A DNA stretch of 64,000 nt, taken from Flavobacteriaceae bacterium UBA4439 (GTDB taxonomy: Bacteria > Bacteroidota > Bacteroidia > Flavobacteriales > Flavobacteriaceae). Below, in pieces: positions 55,593 through 64,000 of the stretch; the first letter of the stretch is position 1, and each line of letters begins with the position of its first letter. The DNA is taken from positions 19,181-83,180 of the forward strand of contig DGPN01000002.1 in NCBI GenBank assembly GCA_002390455.1, given 5' to 3'. The translations under genes were made by a program, and so were the position numbers. The notes beneath the pieces were generated by a model that was not told the DNA's origin, did not search any database, and worked only from the letters and a program-made list of their open reading frames with translations.

Positions 55593-56662
55593 GTTATCGG
55601 TAGAATATCAACCGTCTTACCCCTAAGGTATTTCCCGTTATTTCTCAATATCTCAGAAACATAATACAAAGTCTTGGGCAATTCAAACTTTTCCAAGCTA
55701 TCACAAGCTGCCAACTGCTGCTCTACCTCCTTGGCTTGATCATCACCCGCCTCAACGACCATGATGAGCTTTTGCCCCAAAACCTCATCTGGAATACCAT
55801 GAAGAAAAAAGGGAAAACGAATGTGATGGGCCAACTTTCGTTCTGCAACTTCTGGTGAAATTTTAACCCCTCCGGTATTGATCACATTGTCTCTTCTCCC
55901 CAGATAGGTGAAAGTTCTTTCGTCGTGTATTTCCACCAAATCATTGGTGTGAATTAATTGATCTGTGATGTCGGGCGCATCTACTACCAAACAATCGTCT
56001 CCGTCAACCTCAAGATGAATCCCATCCAAAGCCCGAAAAGGTTTTTTGGGTACCGATAGTTTAGAAGCCGCAATGTGAGTAATGGTTTCTGTCATACCGT
56101 ATGTCTCAAAGCAATTGTCGTGTAAAGCAACTAATTTCTCATTCAATTTTGGATAAATGGGTGCCCCTCCAATAATTAATGTTTTGATTTGATGGAGTCT
56201 TCCCAAACTGTTGTGGGCTTGCATGGGGGTCATGGCCACAAAATCATAAGAACTGTTGACATCTTTCATAGGATCGGCAGTAGGTTGAACCAAATCCAAG
56301 GATAATCCTAATATCATTGCCCGAACAAACATCATTTTTCCAGCAATAAAATCGGCTGGTAAACAATGAAGTGCCGTATCACCGATCTCTACATTAAAAA
56401 AATTTCCTGTTCGAATGGCTGAACTGACAATAGCTTGTTTGGAAATTTGAATGATTTTGGGGTCGCCCGTAGAACCCGAAGTTTTAACATTGATAAAATC
56501 CTCCTTATCCATCCAATCCATAATAAATTTGCCAATGGCGACTTCATAGGGTACCCCTTCTTTGATAAAGTCATAGCCAATATCCTTTAGTTCATTTGCT
56601 GAAAAATAATAGCCTTTGAGTTGAAATCGATTGTGGATTTTGGTGTAGTGTGGTGTATTCAT
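55589..56662 (-). CDS. menE: o-Succinylbenzoate-CoA ligase (AMP-binding)
   Basis: 357 residues, shorter than the usual 450, as in Bacteroidota MenE. The AMP-binding P-loop is VKTSGSTGDPKII near residues 59-71, then ETYGMTETITHIA and the LGRRDNVINTGGVKISPEV motif. It activates o-succinylbenzoate with CoA in menaquinone synthesis. The start overlaps the CPBP stop by one base (TAATG). The men-cluster location supports the assignment. Confidence 0.9.
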   Translation of the reverse strand: MNTPHYTKIHNRFQLKGYYFSANELKDIGYDFIKEGVPYEVAIGKFIMDWMDKEDFINVKTSGSTGDPKIIQISKQAIVSSAIRTGNFFNVEIGDTALHCLPADFIAGKMMFVRAMILGLSLDLVQPTADPMKDVNSSYDFVAMTPMQAHNSLGRLHQIKTLIIGGAPIYPKLNEKLVALHDNCFETYGMTETITHIAASKLSVPKKPFRALDGIHLEVDGDDCLVVDAPDITDQLIHTNDLVEIHDERTFTYLGRRDNVINTGGVKISPEVAERKLAHHIRFPFFLHGIPDEVLGQKLIMVVEAGDDQAKEVEQQLAACDSLEKFELPKTLYYVSEILRNNGKYLRGKTVDILPIT

Positions 56663-57570
56663 TAAAATTTATGAGTTAGTTGATTGATCCAGTTTTTCCA
56701 TCGGTACTTTTTGGCAAAAATAAGAGCCAATAATGGGTAAATTACTCCTAAGGTAATGATGAGTTCCATACCCAGGGAAGGCTCCGAATTATCTATCAGT
56801 AAAGATTCTGTTTGAAATGCAGTCCAAGAGGCCGTGACCAATAAAGCTGTTACCAAATTATTAGCCGCATGAAATCCTAGGGCCAATTCCATCCCATCAT
56901 CCATCAAGGTGATTACCCCCAAAAATAAACCAGTACCAATATAATACCAGATCAAGTGTATCCCCAATTTGTCAATTTCAGGATTCCATAAATGTAACAA
57001 CCCAAAAAGCACTGAAGTAGTCAACAATGGCATCCAACGGTTTTTAAAAAGAACTCCAAAGCCCTGCATCAAATAACCTCTAAAAATAAATTCTTCTAAT
57101 GACGTTTGGAGGGGGATCATTACAATACTGATCAGGAATAAAATCAAAAAAGTTAGGGGTTTAAAGTTCCAGACATAGTCTTCTGGGTTCATCCAATAGT
57201 CAAAAATCACCATCAAAGCGGAAACAGTTCCCCATAACAAAAAGGAAAAAAGTATTCTTTTGTAATCCACGCGATTTCTGGCCGTAACCAAGCTGATAAA
57301 TGTGCGTAGATGAAGACGAGTCACTACCAGATAAACAATCGGGAGGACAACTGCAAAAGGCAGCAAAACTAAAAAGAGGGTGATGTTGGGAGGAAGACTG
57401 GAAAATATATCGTTTTGATTGATGGGTTCACCAGTAAGGTTTGATTGAGAAATGATAAAAAGTGTCAAAGGAATCTGTCCAAGAATATGGAAAAAAACAA
57501 AAAAAAGAGTCCCTTTTATATAATCAACAAAACGCTTGTTTTCGGTAATGGTTTGCTCTAAATAGTTCAT
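56662..57570 (-). CDS. CPBP-family intramembrane metalloprotease
   Basis: 302 residues from the ATG at 57570. Eight or so TM helices. The CPBP (Abi) motifs are EEFIFRGYLMQGFG near residue 160, and LGFHAANN further on, with FGLLHLW between. Members are intramembrane proteases (Rce1-like), sometimes linked to bacteriocin immunity. It lies between menC and menE, overlapping both by 4 and 1 bp. No menaquinone function is known for the family, so its place here is notable. Confidence 0.88.
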   Translation of the reverse strand: MNYLEQTITENKRFVDYIKGTLFFVFFHILGQIPLTLFIISQSNLTGEPINQNDIFSSLPPNITLFLVLLPFAVVLPIVYLVVTRLHLRTFISLVTARNRVDYKRILFSFLLWGTVSALMVIFDYWMNPEDYVWNFKPLTFLILFLISIVMIPLQTSLEEFIFRGYLMQGFGVLFKNRWMPLLTTSVLFGLLHLWNPEIDKLGIHLIWYYIGTGLFLGVITLMDDGMELALGFHAANNLVTALLVTASWTAFQTESLLIDNSEPSLGMELIITLGVIYPLLALIFAKKYRWKNWINQLTHKF

Positions 57571-58604
57571 ATAGAAGGGATATCCCAATTTTGATTTGAA
57601 TTAAAAGTAAGGTAGCCATCACTAACTTCCAAAGGACATTCAAAATTATTGGTAAACAAACCTCCCGTTCCTAGCCCTTGATGGTTATTGACTCCCAAAG
57701 AATAGGTCCACTGAGCAATAGCGTTAAGTCCAATATTACTCTCCAAAGCACTAGTCACCCACCACCCTATTCTGCGTTCTTCAGCCAGGCTGATCCATTC
57801 CTCACAAGATTTAAATCCGCCCAACAAAGACGGTTTTAAAATTATATACTGAGGCATAATTGCATCCAAAAGAGCCTTTCTATCTTTTGTATCAATGACC
57901 CCAATCAATTCTTCATCCAAGGCTATGGGAATAGGAGTATTGATACACAGTTGATGCATAGCGTCGAATTGTTTGGCTTCAATGGGCTGTTCGATGGAAT
58001 GAATCCCCAAATCGGCCAAAGACTTCAATTTGTCCATCGCCTCGGATAGAGTAAAAGCACCATTGGCATCCACCCGCAACATGATTTGGTCCGGATCATA
58101 ATCTTTACGAATTTCCTTTAACAAAGAATATTCCTCGTCGAAATCTAAAGCTCCAATTTTTAGTTTGATGCAGTCAAAGCCCTGAGCAATTTTTTCTTCA
58201 ATTTGAGTTTTCATAAATGAGCGTTCACCCATCCAAACCAAACCATTAATAATAATCTTATCCGTTCCTCGGGTAAAAGATGAGGGAAAAAGCTCAAAGG
58301 TGACTTGAGATTTAAGGGATAACATAGCCATTTCATAGCCCATCTGAATCGAAGGGAAAGCCTGAAGTGACTCAAGGGTTACAGATTCGTTTTGATTGAT
58401 CCGATCACATAAGTCTTTGAGTTGATCCTCATAATCTGGTCGGTCGTCTATACTTAACCCTCTAAATAGACCACACTCCCCTACTCCTGTTTTTTGTTCT
58501 TCGGTCAAAAACAAAAACCAAGTTTCTTTCTTCTTTAAAATCCCACGAGAGGTACCTCCTGGTAGTTTAAAATTCAGAACATATCTTTTGTAATGAGCTT
58601 TCAT
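57567..58604 (-). CDS. menC: o-Succinylbenzoate synthase
   Basis: 345 residues of the enolase superfamily. The catalytic Lys pair is in FDCIKLKIGALDF (KxK), metal ligands at LRVDANGAF, SIEQPIEA and IALDEELIGV, and the second Lys in QYIILKPSLLGGF. It dehydrates SHCHC to o-succinylbenzoate. The start overlaps the menA stop by 4 bp. Confidence 0.93.
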   Translation of the reverse strand: MKAHYKRYVLNFKLPGGTSRGILKKKETWFLFLTEEQKTGVGECGLFRGLSIDDRPDYEDQLKDLCDRINQNESVTLESLQAFPSIQMGYEMAMLSLKSQVTFELFPSSFTRGTDKIIINGLVWMGERSFMKTQIEEKIAQGFDCIKLKIGALDFDEEYSLLKEIRKDYDPDQIMLRVDANGAFTLSEAMDKLKSLADLGIHSIEQPIEAKQFDAMHQLCINTPIPIALDEELIGVIDTKDRKALLDAIMPQYIILKPSLLGGFKSCEEWISLAEERRIGWWVTSALESNIGLNAIAQWTYSLGVNNHQGLGTGGLFTNNFECPLEVSDGYLTFNSNQNWDIPSI

Positions 58605-59509
58605 TGGAAGCGGTAATAAATTACAAATAACGCAAATGAAATAATAAAAGTGGATAGTGCAAGTTGCTTTAATAAGGGGTCATAGGCTTTGGCTTCTCGT
58701 ATTTTAACCACCCGATACAAATGAAAAAATATGGGTAACACAATCAACAGTGATAGGGGGTTTTCCTTAACCCATGCTGTCCCCATTCCAAAAAACAGGA
58801 ATAAGGCACCCAAGGTCATCAAAGTATAATGATATTTTTTGGCCCACTGACTTCCCATATAAACTACCAAGGTGTTTTTTTGAGAATTCTTATCATTGGC
58901 AATGTCTCGCATATTGTTGAGGTTGAGTACCCCCACACTAAGTAATCCGATAGCTGTTCCCAAAAATAAGGCCGTAAGGTCAAGGCTTTGGGTCTGTAAA
59001 TAATAGGCCCCCATCACACTTACCCAGCCAAAAAAAATAAACACAAACAAATCTCCCAATCCTGAATATCCGTAAGCATTTCGACCAACAGTGTATTTAA
59101 TAGCAGCCCAAACTGCGGATAACGCAAGCACAATAAAGAAAAGAGAAACCAAAAATTGTTTCCCACCCAAAGCCACGTAAATTAAACTAAGAGCCAATAA
59201 GATTGAAATCAATGAAGCAATCACAATTCCTTTTTTTAGTGCTTTGGCCGACAGTAAACCTTGTTGCAATGTTCGCTCGGGTCCTACCCTATCGGCATTG
59301 TCCGTTCCCTTTATCCCATCTCCATAGTCATTTGCAAAATTGGAGATGATTTGAAAGGCGATGGCTGTCAAGATGGAGAGTGAAAAAATGGTAAGGGAAA
59401 AACTTTCGTCCCTAGATGCAATGGCGTTACCGCTTATGATACCAGCCACCGAAAGTGGTAAGGTTCTTAAACGGGCAGCAGCCAACCAAACTGAAAGTTT
59501 AGAATTCAA
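58601..59509 (-). CDS. menA: 1,4-dihydroxy-2-naphthoate polyprenyltransferase, TTG start
   Basis: 302 residues from TTG at 59509, giving (M)NSKLSVWLAAARLRTLPLSVAGI, a normal MenA N-terminus. The frame is open further upstream but only within menB. The TTG is 5 bp from the menB stop. Prenyl-diphosphate motif NDYGDGIKGTDNADR lies near residue 65 and a second Asp-rich NLNNMRDIANDK near 200, with about eight TM helices. It attaches the isoprenoid tail to DHNA at the membrane. Confidence 0.9.
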   Translation of the reverse strand: MNSKLSVWLAAARLRTLPLSVAGIISGNAIASRDESFSLTIFSLSILTAIAFQIISNFANDYGDGIKGTDNADRVGPERTLQQGLLSAKALKKGIVIASLISILLALSLIYVALGGKQFLVSLFFIVLALSAVWAAIKYTVGRNAYGYSGLGDLFVFIFFGWVSVMGAYYLQTQSLDLTALFLGTAIGLLSVGVLNLNNMRDIANDKNSQKNTLVVYMGSQWAKKYHYTLMTLGALFLFFGMGTAWVKENPLSLLIVLPIFFHLYRVVKIREAKAYDPLLKQLALSTFIISFALFVIYYRFQ

Positions 59510-59513
59510 AAGA

Positions 59514-60335
59514 TTAAGGAAACTTTGGGTACTGTTTAAAATCAGGATCTCTTTTGTCCAGAAAAGCTTGTTTCCCCTCCTGTGCCTCATCCATAAGATA
59601 ATACATCAAGGTCGCATCTCCAGCCAATTGCATCAGTCCGTGCTGGCCATCCAATTCTGCATTCAAACACCTCTTAATCATACGCAATGCCAAAGGACTT
59701 CTTTTTTGCATCATTTTACACCATTCCAAAACAGTAGTTTCTAACTGATCCAAGGGAACAACCTTATTGATCAATCCCATTTTTTCGGCTTCTTCGGCAG
59801 AATATTGCTGACAAAGAAACCATATTTCTCTGGCTTTTTTTTGTCCCACATGTCTTGCCAAATAAGAGGATCCAAAGCCTCCGTCAAAACTACCAACTTT
59901 CGGCCCGGTTTGGCCAAAAATAGCGTTCTCGCTGGCAATGGTCAGATCGCAAACTACATGCAATACATGACCTCCGCCAATAGCATATCCGTTAACCATA
60001 GCAACGACAGGTTTGGGCAACTCTCTGATACGTTTGTGTAAATCCAATACATTCAAACGGGGCACTCCGTCTTCTCCAACATATCCTCCAACTCCTTTTA
60101 CATTTTGATCCCCTCCACTACAAAAAGCCTTGTCCCCAGCACCAGTAAAGACCACTACATCGATATCATTCCGCTCATGACAAACCTCCATTGCTTCCAA
60201 CATCTGCATGTTGGTTTCTGGACGAAAGGCGTTATAGACTTCGGGACGGTTGATGGTAATTTTAGCTACTCCCTCGAAAAACTCGAATTTAATATCACTG
60301 TATTGACCCAGACTTTCCCATTCTATCTTTTTCAT
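59514..60335 (-). CDS. menB: 1,4-dihydroxy-2-naphthoyl-CoA synthase
   Basis: 273 residues, crotonase fold. [12 protein letters not shown] is an oxyanion motif, followed by [20 protein letters not shown] and [21 protein letters not shown], both diagnostic of MenB. It closes the ring of o-succinylbenzoyl-CoA. Next to menD and menA in the operon. Confidence 0.96.
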   Translation of the reverse strand: MKKIEWESLGQYSDIKFEFFEGVAKITINRPEVYNAFRPETNMQMLEAMEVCHERNDIDVVVFTGAGDKAFCSGGDQNVKGVGGYVGEDGVPRLNVLDLHKRIRELPKPVVAMVNGYAIGGGHVLHVVCDLTIASENAIFGQTGPKVGSFDGGFGSSYLARHVGQKKAREIWFLCQQYSAEEAEKMGLINKVVPLDQLETTVLEWCKMMQKRSPLALRMIKRCLNAELDGQHGLMQLAGDATLMYYLMDEAQEGKQAFLDKRDPDFKQYPKFP

Positions 60336-60357
60336 AGGTTTTATTTTGATTTCAAAT

Positions 60358-62151
60358 TTAAGACTTTTGCATGGCTTTAAAGTAATTTAATAAGATACTA
60401 TCGTTGATCTTTCTCGGGGTTTTTATCTCGAGAATTTTGGGGCTTCGAGAAGGTTTAAAGAAACTTTTTAAAGCCCATTTCAATCCGATATTGCTTTTAA
60501 CTGCTTTGTATTGAAACCCAAACGCCTTCGAGAGTTGACGGGCATTTCGACCGTGTACGGTTTCAAAATATGTGTCGTATTTGGGACTGTCCTTTTCCCC
60601 GGGAAGAATTCTAAAAATCCCTCCTCCTTGATTGTTGATCAAAATAATCCTAAAATTAGAGGGAATATAATCGTTCCACAATCCATTGATATCGTAAAAG
60701 AAACTAAGATCTCCAGTAACCAACAAACTGGGATTTTGATTGATCAAGGCGGCTCCAACTGCGGTGGCAGTTGAACCATCAATACCGCTGGTTCCTCGGT
60801 TGCAAAAGACTTCTGCCTGTTGAGGTATTTCAAAAAGCTGTGCATAGCGTACCGTGGAACTATTAGCCAATTGCAGATGAAGTCGCTTCGGTAACTTTGA
60901 AAAAATGGTTTCAAAAGCTTTTAAATCTGAAAAAGGAATTTGGCGCAGATAGGCATTTCCCAAATGGCGTTGCCCGAGATACTGACCCAAAATCAATGAT
61001 TTATAGTTAGATCGAGGGCTGCGATATCCTTCATATAATTCAGAAAAAAAAGCATTCACAGGTAAGGAAAAATGTTGGGTCAAACAATAGTAGGTATCAT
61101 AAGCCCTATACGGATCGACATGCCAATGTTCTTGTGGTGAAAAATCCCTCAACAGTTTTTTTATTTTTTTGGAAACCACCATTCCTCCAAAAGTCAATAG
61201 AATTTCGGGTTGAAGGGTTTTAAAAAAATCAGTAGAACTATTTTCTAGCGGGGCAATCAAAGTATCAATGGAATGGATGGCATTGGGGGAGCGCAAATTG
61301 GAAGTGGTTTCAGTCATCAAAACCACCGAGGGGTCAGTGTCAATTAAATCCAACCATTGTTGATCCACCTTGTTGGGGTCATTTACTCCAACCAAAATCA
61401 GCTTTTTATCTGCCTTTTGCCATTGTTTTTTGAATGTTATAAAATCTGGTGTGGAAGTAGAAAACTGCGGTGATGTATTCTGGGTGATGTTCAAAGGAAA
61501 AGTTGTCATTCCGTATAAAGGTTCCTCCATAGGAACATTCAAGTGGACGGGACCACTTTTTTGAATGGCTTGGTTTAAAACAGCATTGATATTTTTTTCG
61601 TTGTCTTTTTGAATTTCCTTTTGCAAGCCTTCGATCTCCTTTTGAGTGGCATTGAGAGGAATCAGTTTTTGATTGGGGTTTTCCAAAATAGCGTCAGCAG
61701 CGTGATTCACATCGGGAGTCAAATAGCCAAAGTCCACCAAGTGCGGTTCAAAAACTCCCTTTTGTTGAATGGTTTGCCCGTCACCGATATCAATACGGTG
61801 GGGCATCCGATCAGCAGAGATAATTACCAATGGGATGTTACTGTAAAAAGCCTCGGCCACGGCAGGATAAAAATTAAGCAAGGCAGAACCCGAGGTACAA
61901 ACCACCGCTGTAGGAGTATTGAGTTGCTGTGCCATTCCCATGGCAAAAAATGCTGCAGAGCGTTCATCTACAATACTATAAGTCTTAAAGAAAGAATTTT
62001 CGACAAAACCGTTGGTCAAGGGGGCATTTCTCGATCCCGCACAGATCACGATGTGATGGATGCCCTTCATTTCACAGAATTGGACAACCGTCTGGGCTAT
62101 TGGAATCTCCGGATATTTTTTCGATCTACTCCCTGAGTTATTCATTTTCAT
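60358..62151 (-). CDS. menD: 2-succinyl-5-enolpyruvyl-6-hydroxy-3-cyclohexene-1-carboxylate synthase
   Basis: 597 residues from ATG 62151; another ATG is at 62145 and a TTG at 62169. [16 protein letters not shown] opens the ThDP pyrimidine domain, followed by the Glu in [14 protein letters not shown]. The PP domain has [19 protein letters not shown] and [14 protein letters not shown] with [13 protein letters not shown]. It adds 2-oxoglutarate to isochorismate, the committed step of menaquinone synthesis. 22 bp upstream of menB. Confidence 0.95.
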   Translation of the reverse strand: MKMNNSGSRSKKYPEIPIAQTVVQFCEMKGIHHIVICAGSRNAPLTNGFVENSFFKTYSIVDERSAAFFAMGMAQQLNTPTAVVCTSGSALLNFYPAVAEAFYSNIPLVIISADRMPHRIDIGDGQTIQQKGVFEPHLVDFGYLTPDVNHAADAILENPNQKLIPLNATQKEIEGLQKEIQKDNEKNINAVLNQAIQKSGPVHLNVPMEEPLYGMTTFPLNITQNTSPQFSTSTPDFITFKKQWQKADKKLILVGVNDPNKVDQQWLDLIDTDPSVVLMTETTSNLRSPNAIHSIDTLIAPLENSSTDFFKTLQPEILLTFGGMVVSKKIKKLLRDFSPQEHWHVDPYRAYDTYYCLTQHFSLPVNAFFSELYEGYRSPRSNYKSLILGQYLGQRHLGNAYLRQIPFSDLKAFETIFSKLPKRLHLQLANSSTVRYAQLFEIPQQAEVFCNRGTSGIDGSTATAVGAALINQNPSLLVTGDLSFFYDINGLWNDYIPSNFRIILINNQGGGIFRILPGEKDSPKYDTYFETVHGRNARQLSKAFGFQYKAVKSNIGLKWALKSFFKPSRSPKILEIKTPRKINDSILLNYFKAMQKS

Positions 62152-62199
62152 CGCCTTGCAAAAATACAAAACACAAAGAGATTGATGCCTTCAAAAAAA

Positions 62200-63243
62200 T
62201 TAAAGGGCAGCCAACAAGGTTTTGGATTTATTTTGTGTTTCCTCCCACTCTTTTTCGGGATCACTGTCTTGGGTAATTCCTGCCCCTACATACAACACTA
62301 ATGCCTCTGGAATAATTTGCGCACAGCGAAGATTTACAAACAAATCCATTTGATTCTCCCCCGTAACAGGGCCTAAAAATCCAGTATAGTAAGCACGATC
62401 AAGGTTTTCGTGTTCTGCGAGAAAACGCATACCTTCCTCCACTGGAATCCCTCCTACTGCCGGTGTGGGATGTAATTTTTTTAACAATGTTTTTGCATTG
62501 ATATTTGGTGCTTCGACCGACAATTCATTGCACAAATGCACCAAATTACCTGCCCTACGGGTAAAAGTTTCGGAACATTGGATTAGTTGTGATGGAAAAA
62601 GTCCTTCCAAATCTTCTTGTAAAGCATCTCTAACCCAGCCTTGTTCCGTTATTTCTTTGTCCCCCCAGTGGTATTCCTCTCTGGAATTATAGGGTAAAGT
62701 TCCAGCAAGTGCCATAGTAGTAAGCCGATTGGAGTGAAGTGAAAAAAGCTGTTCGGGACTCGCCCCTACCCATGTCTCTCCCTTTGGGTGATGCCAAAAA
62801 TAGACCATGGCACGGGGATAGAGTGTTAGCAAATGGATATACAGTTTCAAAGCATCAACCTCCCCTTTTTGGATTATTTTTCTGGCCACCACTAGTTTTT
62901 TAAGGCGACCCGATGCTATGGCTTTTTTCGTCTCATTTACTATATTTATAAATGATATCTTATTTTCTGTGTCAATAGAGACTTCAACATCTTTTCCCTG
63001 AAAACTGGAGGGTTCGTATTCAAATTGTAAGTGATTTTTATCGGAAATATAGACTGCAGGCAGCGGAGAATCAAAACGACTCATCACAAAACCTTTGATT
63101 TTTAAATCAGCGGTATAGGCCAATGGTGCATCCTCTTGAAAATGACAATGGACAGTCTTGTCATTTGGTAATCTATAAAACACAAAGGCTTGTTCCGCTG
63201 ACAAAAGCTCGGTAAAAACTTCCTCTAAATCGGACTTACTCAT
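62200..63243 (-). CDS. menF: Isochorismate synthase
   Basis: 347 residues of the chorismate-binding family. KLVVARKIIQ, YPRAMVYFWHHPKGETWVGASPEQLF and LHPTPAVGGIPVEEGMRFL with RAYYTGFLGPV are the chorismate-binding enzyme motifs, with the acid Glu in the C-terminal EWEETQNKSKT region. It converts chorismate to isochorismate. It is directly downstream of the thioesterase start-stop (1 bp) and upstream of menD. Confidence 0.92.
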   Translation of the reverse strand: MSKSDLEEVFTELLSAEQAFVFYRLPNDKTVHCHFQEDAPLAYTADLKIKGFVMSRFDSPLPAVYISDKNHLQFEYEPSSFQGKDVEVSIDTENKISFINIVNETKKAIASGRLKKLVVARKIIQKGEVDALKLYIHLLTLYPRAMVYFWHHPKGETWVGASPEQLFSLHSNRLTTMALAGTLPYNSREEYHWGDKEITEQGWVRDALQEDLEGLFPSQLIQCSETFTRRAGNLVHLCNELSVEAPNINAKTLLKKLHPTPAVGGIPVEEGMRFLAEHENLDRAYYTGFLGPVTGENQMDLFVNLRCAQIIPEALVLYVGAGITQDSDPEKEWEETQNKSKTLLAAL

Positions 63244-63663
63244 TTATTTTTTGGGTCTGGAGAAAGTAGATAGTTTACAATGGGAAATCAAATTATCCTC
63301 TTCGTCGATTACTCTGATTTCCATCAACTGAATGTTTTTTCCCATGCGCAAGGGTTTGGCGGTAGCAGTTACATATCCACTGCTTACACTTTTTAGATGA
63401 TTGGCGGAGATTTCAATCCCAACAGTAGAAATGGAAGGGTCTTGACTCAAGACAGGAACTGCTGAACTTCCCACTGTTTCGGCCAAAGCCACTGTTGCCC
63501 CTCCGTGGAGTACACCGTGTATCTGATGAACTTTGGGGGTGACAGGCATTCGAGCGGAGAGAAAATCTTCTCCTACATCGATAAACTCGATTTCCAAAGT
63601 TTCCATCAAGGTACCTTTCACAAAGGCATTACAAATCTCAAGTATTTTTTCTTTATCCATCAC
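63244..63663 (-). CDS. PaaI-family hotdog thioesterase, possible DHNA-CoA thioesterase
   Basis: 139 residues. MPVTPKVHQIHGVLHGGATVALAETVGSSA carries the PaaI/YdiI motif with Glu as the catalytic acid (AETVGS). It immediately precedes menF, so it is the best candidate for the DHNA-CoA thioesterase (menI) step missing elsewhere. This is inference from context. Confidence 0.82.
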   Translation of the reverse strand: MMDKEKILEICNAFVKGTLMETLEIEFIDVGEDFLSARMPVTPKVHQIHGVLHGGATVALAETVGSSAVPVLSQDPSISTVGIEISANHLKSVSSGYVTATAKPLRMGKNIQLMEIRVIDEEDNLISHCKLSTFSRPKK

Positions 63664-63677
63664 AACAAGTTAAAAAT

Positions 63678-63710
63678 AAAAACCTTCCGTCGGAATGGAC
63701 GGAAGGTTTT
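63678..63710 (-). terminator. Rho-independent terminator after dnaK
   Basis: On the minus strand, a 13-bp stem AAAACCTTCCGTC / GACGGAAGGTTTT with an CATTCC-type loop, followed by a T-rich run. It lies 23 bp after the dnaK stop and before the thioesterase start, isolating the men cluster from dnaK readthrough. Confidence 0.88.
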
Positions 63711-63732
63711 GTTATAAAATCTAAAATCAAAA

Positions 63733-64000
63733 TTAGTCCTTTACTTCTTCGAAGTCAACGTCTTGGACATCATCTCCACCCTTGGTGTCGTCTTTTGCTT
63801 CGGGATTGGGTGGTGGAGTTGCTCCTTCTGCGCCTTGACCTGCATCTGCTTGGGCTTTGTACATTTCCTCTGAAGCGTTTTTCCAAGCCTCATTGATTTT
63901 TTCTAAAGCGGCATCAATGGCAGCCAAATCTTTGGATTCGTGAGCTTTTTTCAACTCTTCCAAAGCAGCCTCAATCGGTGCTTTTTTGTCGTCAGAAAGC
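63733..64000 (-). CDS. dnaK: Molecular chaperone DnaK, C-terminal end only
   Basis: The frame is open to the window edge and reads [39 protein letters not shown], then a Gly/Pro/Asp-rich tail ending DVDFEEVKD. The helical lid and the EEVKD-like C-terminus are those of Hsp70 DnaK. The N-terminal ATPase and substrate domains are outside the window. Terminator follows. Confidence 0.93.
   Translation of the reverse strand, partial: LSDDKKAPIEAALEELKKAHESKDLAAIDAALEKINEAWKNASEEMYKAQADAGQGAEGATPPPNPEAKDDTKGGDDVQDVDFEEVKD

Noticed and set aside
61609..62136. 175-codon plus-strand ORF opposite menD
   Set aside because: Shadow of the menD ThDP domain without any recognisable motif.

Overview
The window looks like a chromosomal segment of a marine-type Bacteroidota bacterium, most probably family Flavobacteriaceae. 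Evidence from the sequence: low G+C and poly-A/T-rich spacers, -7 elements of the form TAnnTTTG, ribosomal protein S1 with a Bacteroidota-type N-terminal extension, lineage-restricted families (DUF4835, DUF6913, DUF6095), lipoproteins with CxNDDD-like N-termini, a SusC/TonB-type receptor of the 'outer membrane beta-barrel' family, and menaquinone rather than ubiquinone genes. No rRNA, tRNA, CRISPR array, phage or intact transposase was seen.

Layout. 1-6.7 kb (minus): pyrB (cut by the window edge)-pyrR, rpsA, cmk, lon. 6.8-11 kb: UMF1-type MFS transporter, two overlapping msrB genes, lpd, and aroQ convergent to it. 11.1-15.1 kb: bactofilin-xerD and a two-component pair. 15.1-27 kb (minus): coaE-ybbR-fabI-recN, DUF4835-coaBC-rpoZ-bamD, dapA-DUF6913, ligA-prmC. 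27-35 kb: ribD, acyl-CoA thioesterase, dnaA, a low-molecular-weight phosphatase, an RsmI-like methyltransferase, mltG-GNAT-dapF, htrA. 38.5-42.1 kb: trmD-rplS, icd, murQ. 45.7-55.6 kb: DUF6095, thrS-infC-rpmI-rplT, an ArsC-family protein, a TonB receptor, fumC, an acyl-CoA carboxylase beta subunit. 55.6-63.7 kb (minus): a compact menaquinone cluster menF-menD-menB-menA-menC-(CPBP)-menE with a hotdog thioesterase upstream. The window ends inside dnaK.

Two accessory islands interrupt this housekeeping backbone. Island 1 (about 35.1-38.5 kb) lies between htrA and trmD. Island 2 (about 42.1-45.7 kb) lies between murQ and the DUF6095 gene. They share an architecture: a leading edge with a short ORF resembling the N-terminal arm domain of a tyrosine recombinase (35235, 42134, and a decayed copy at 43544), then cargo (choice-of-anchor-I lipoprotein, cupin, a decayed Fic gene; an esterase lipoprotein; a beta-propeller plus an unknown acidic protein), and, just after the cargo stop codons, imperfect dyads running from an AAC box to a CCGTT box, as in integron attC sites. 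I read these as integron-like gene cassettes with no integrase in view. This is the strongest candidate for an undescribed system here.

Other points: infC very probably starts at an AUA codon; S1 carries six copies of a hexapeptide basic repeat; several genes (xerD, menA, acyl-CoA carboxylase) have no suitable ATG and appear to start at TTG or GTG.
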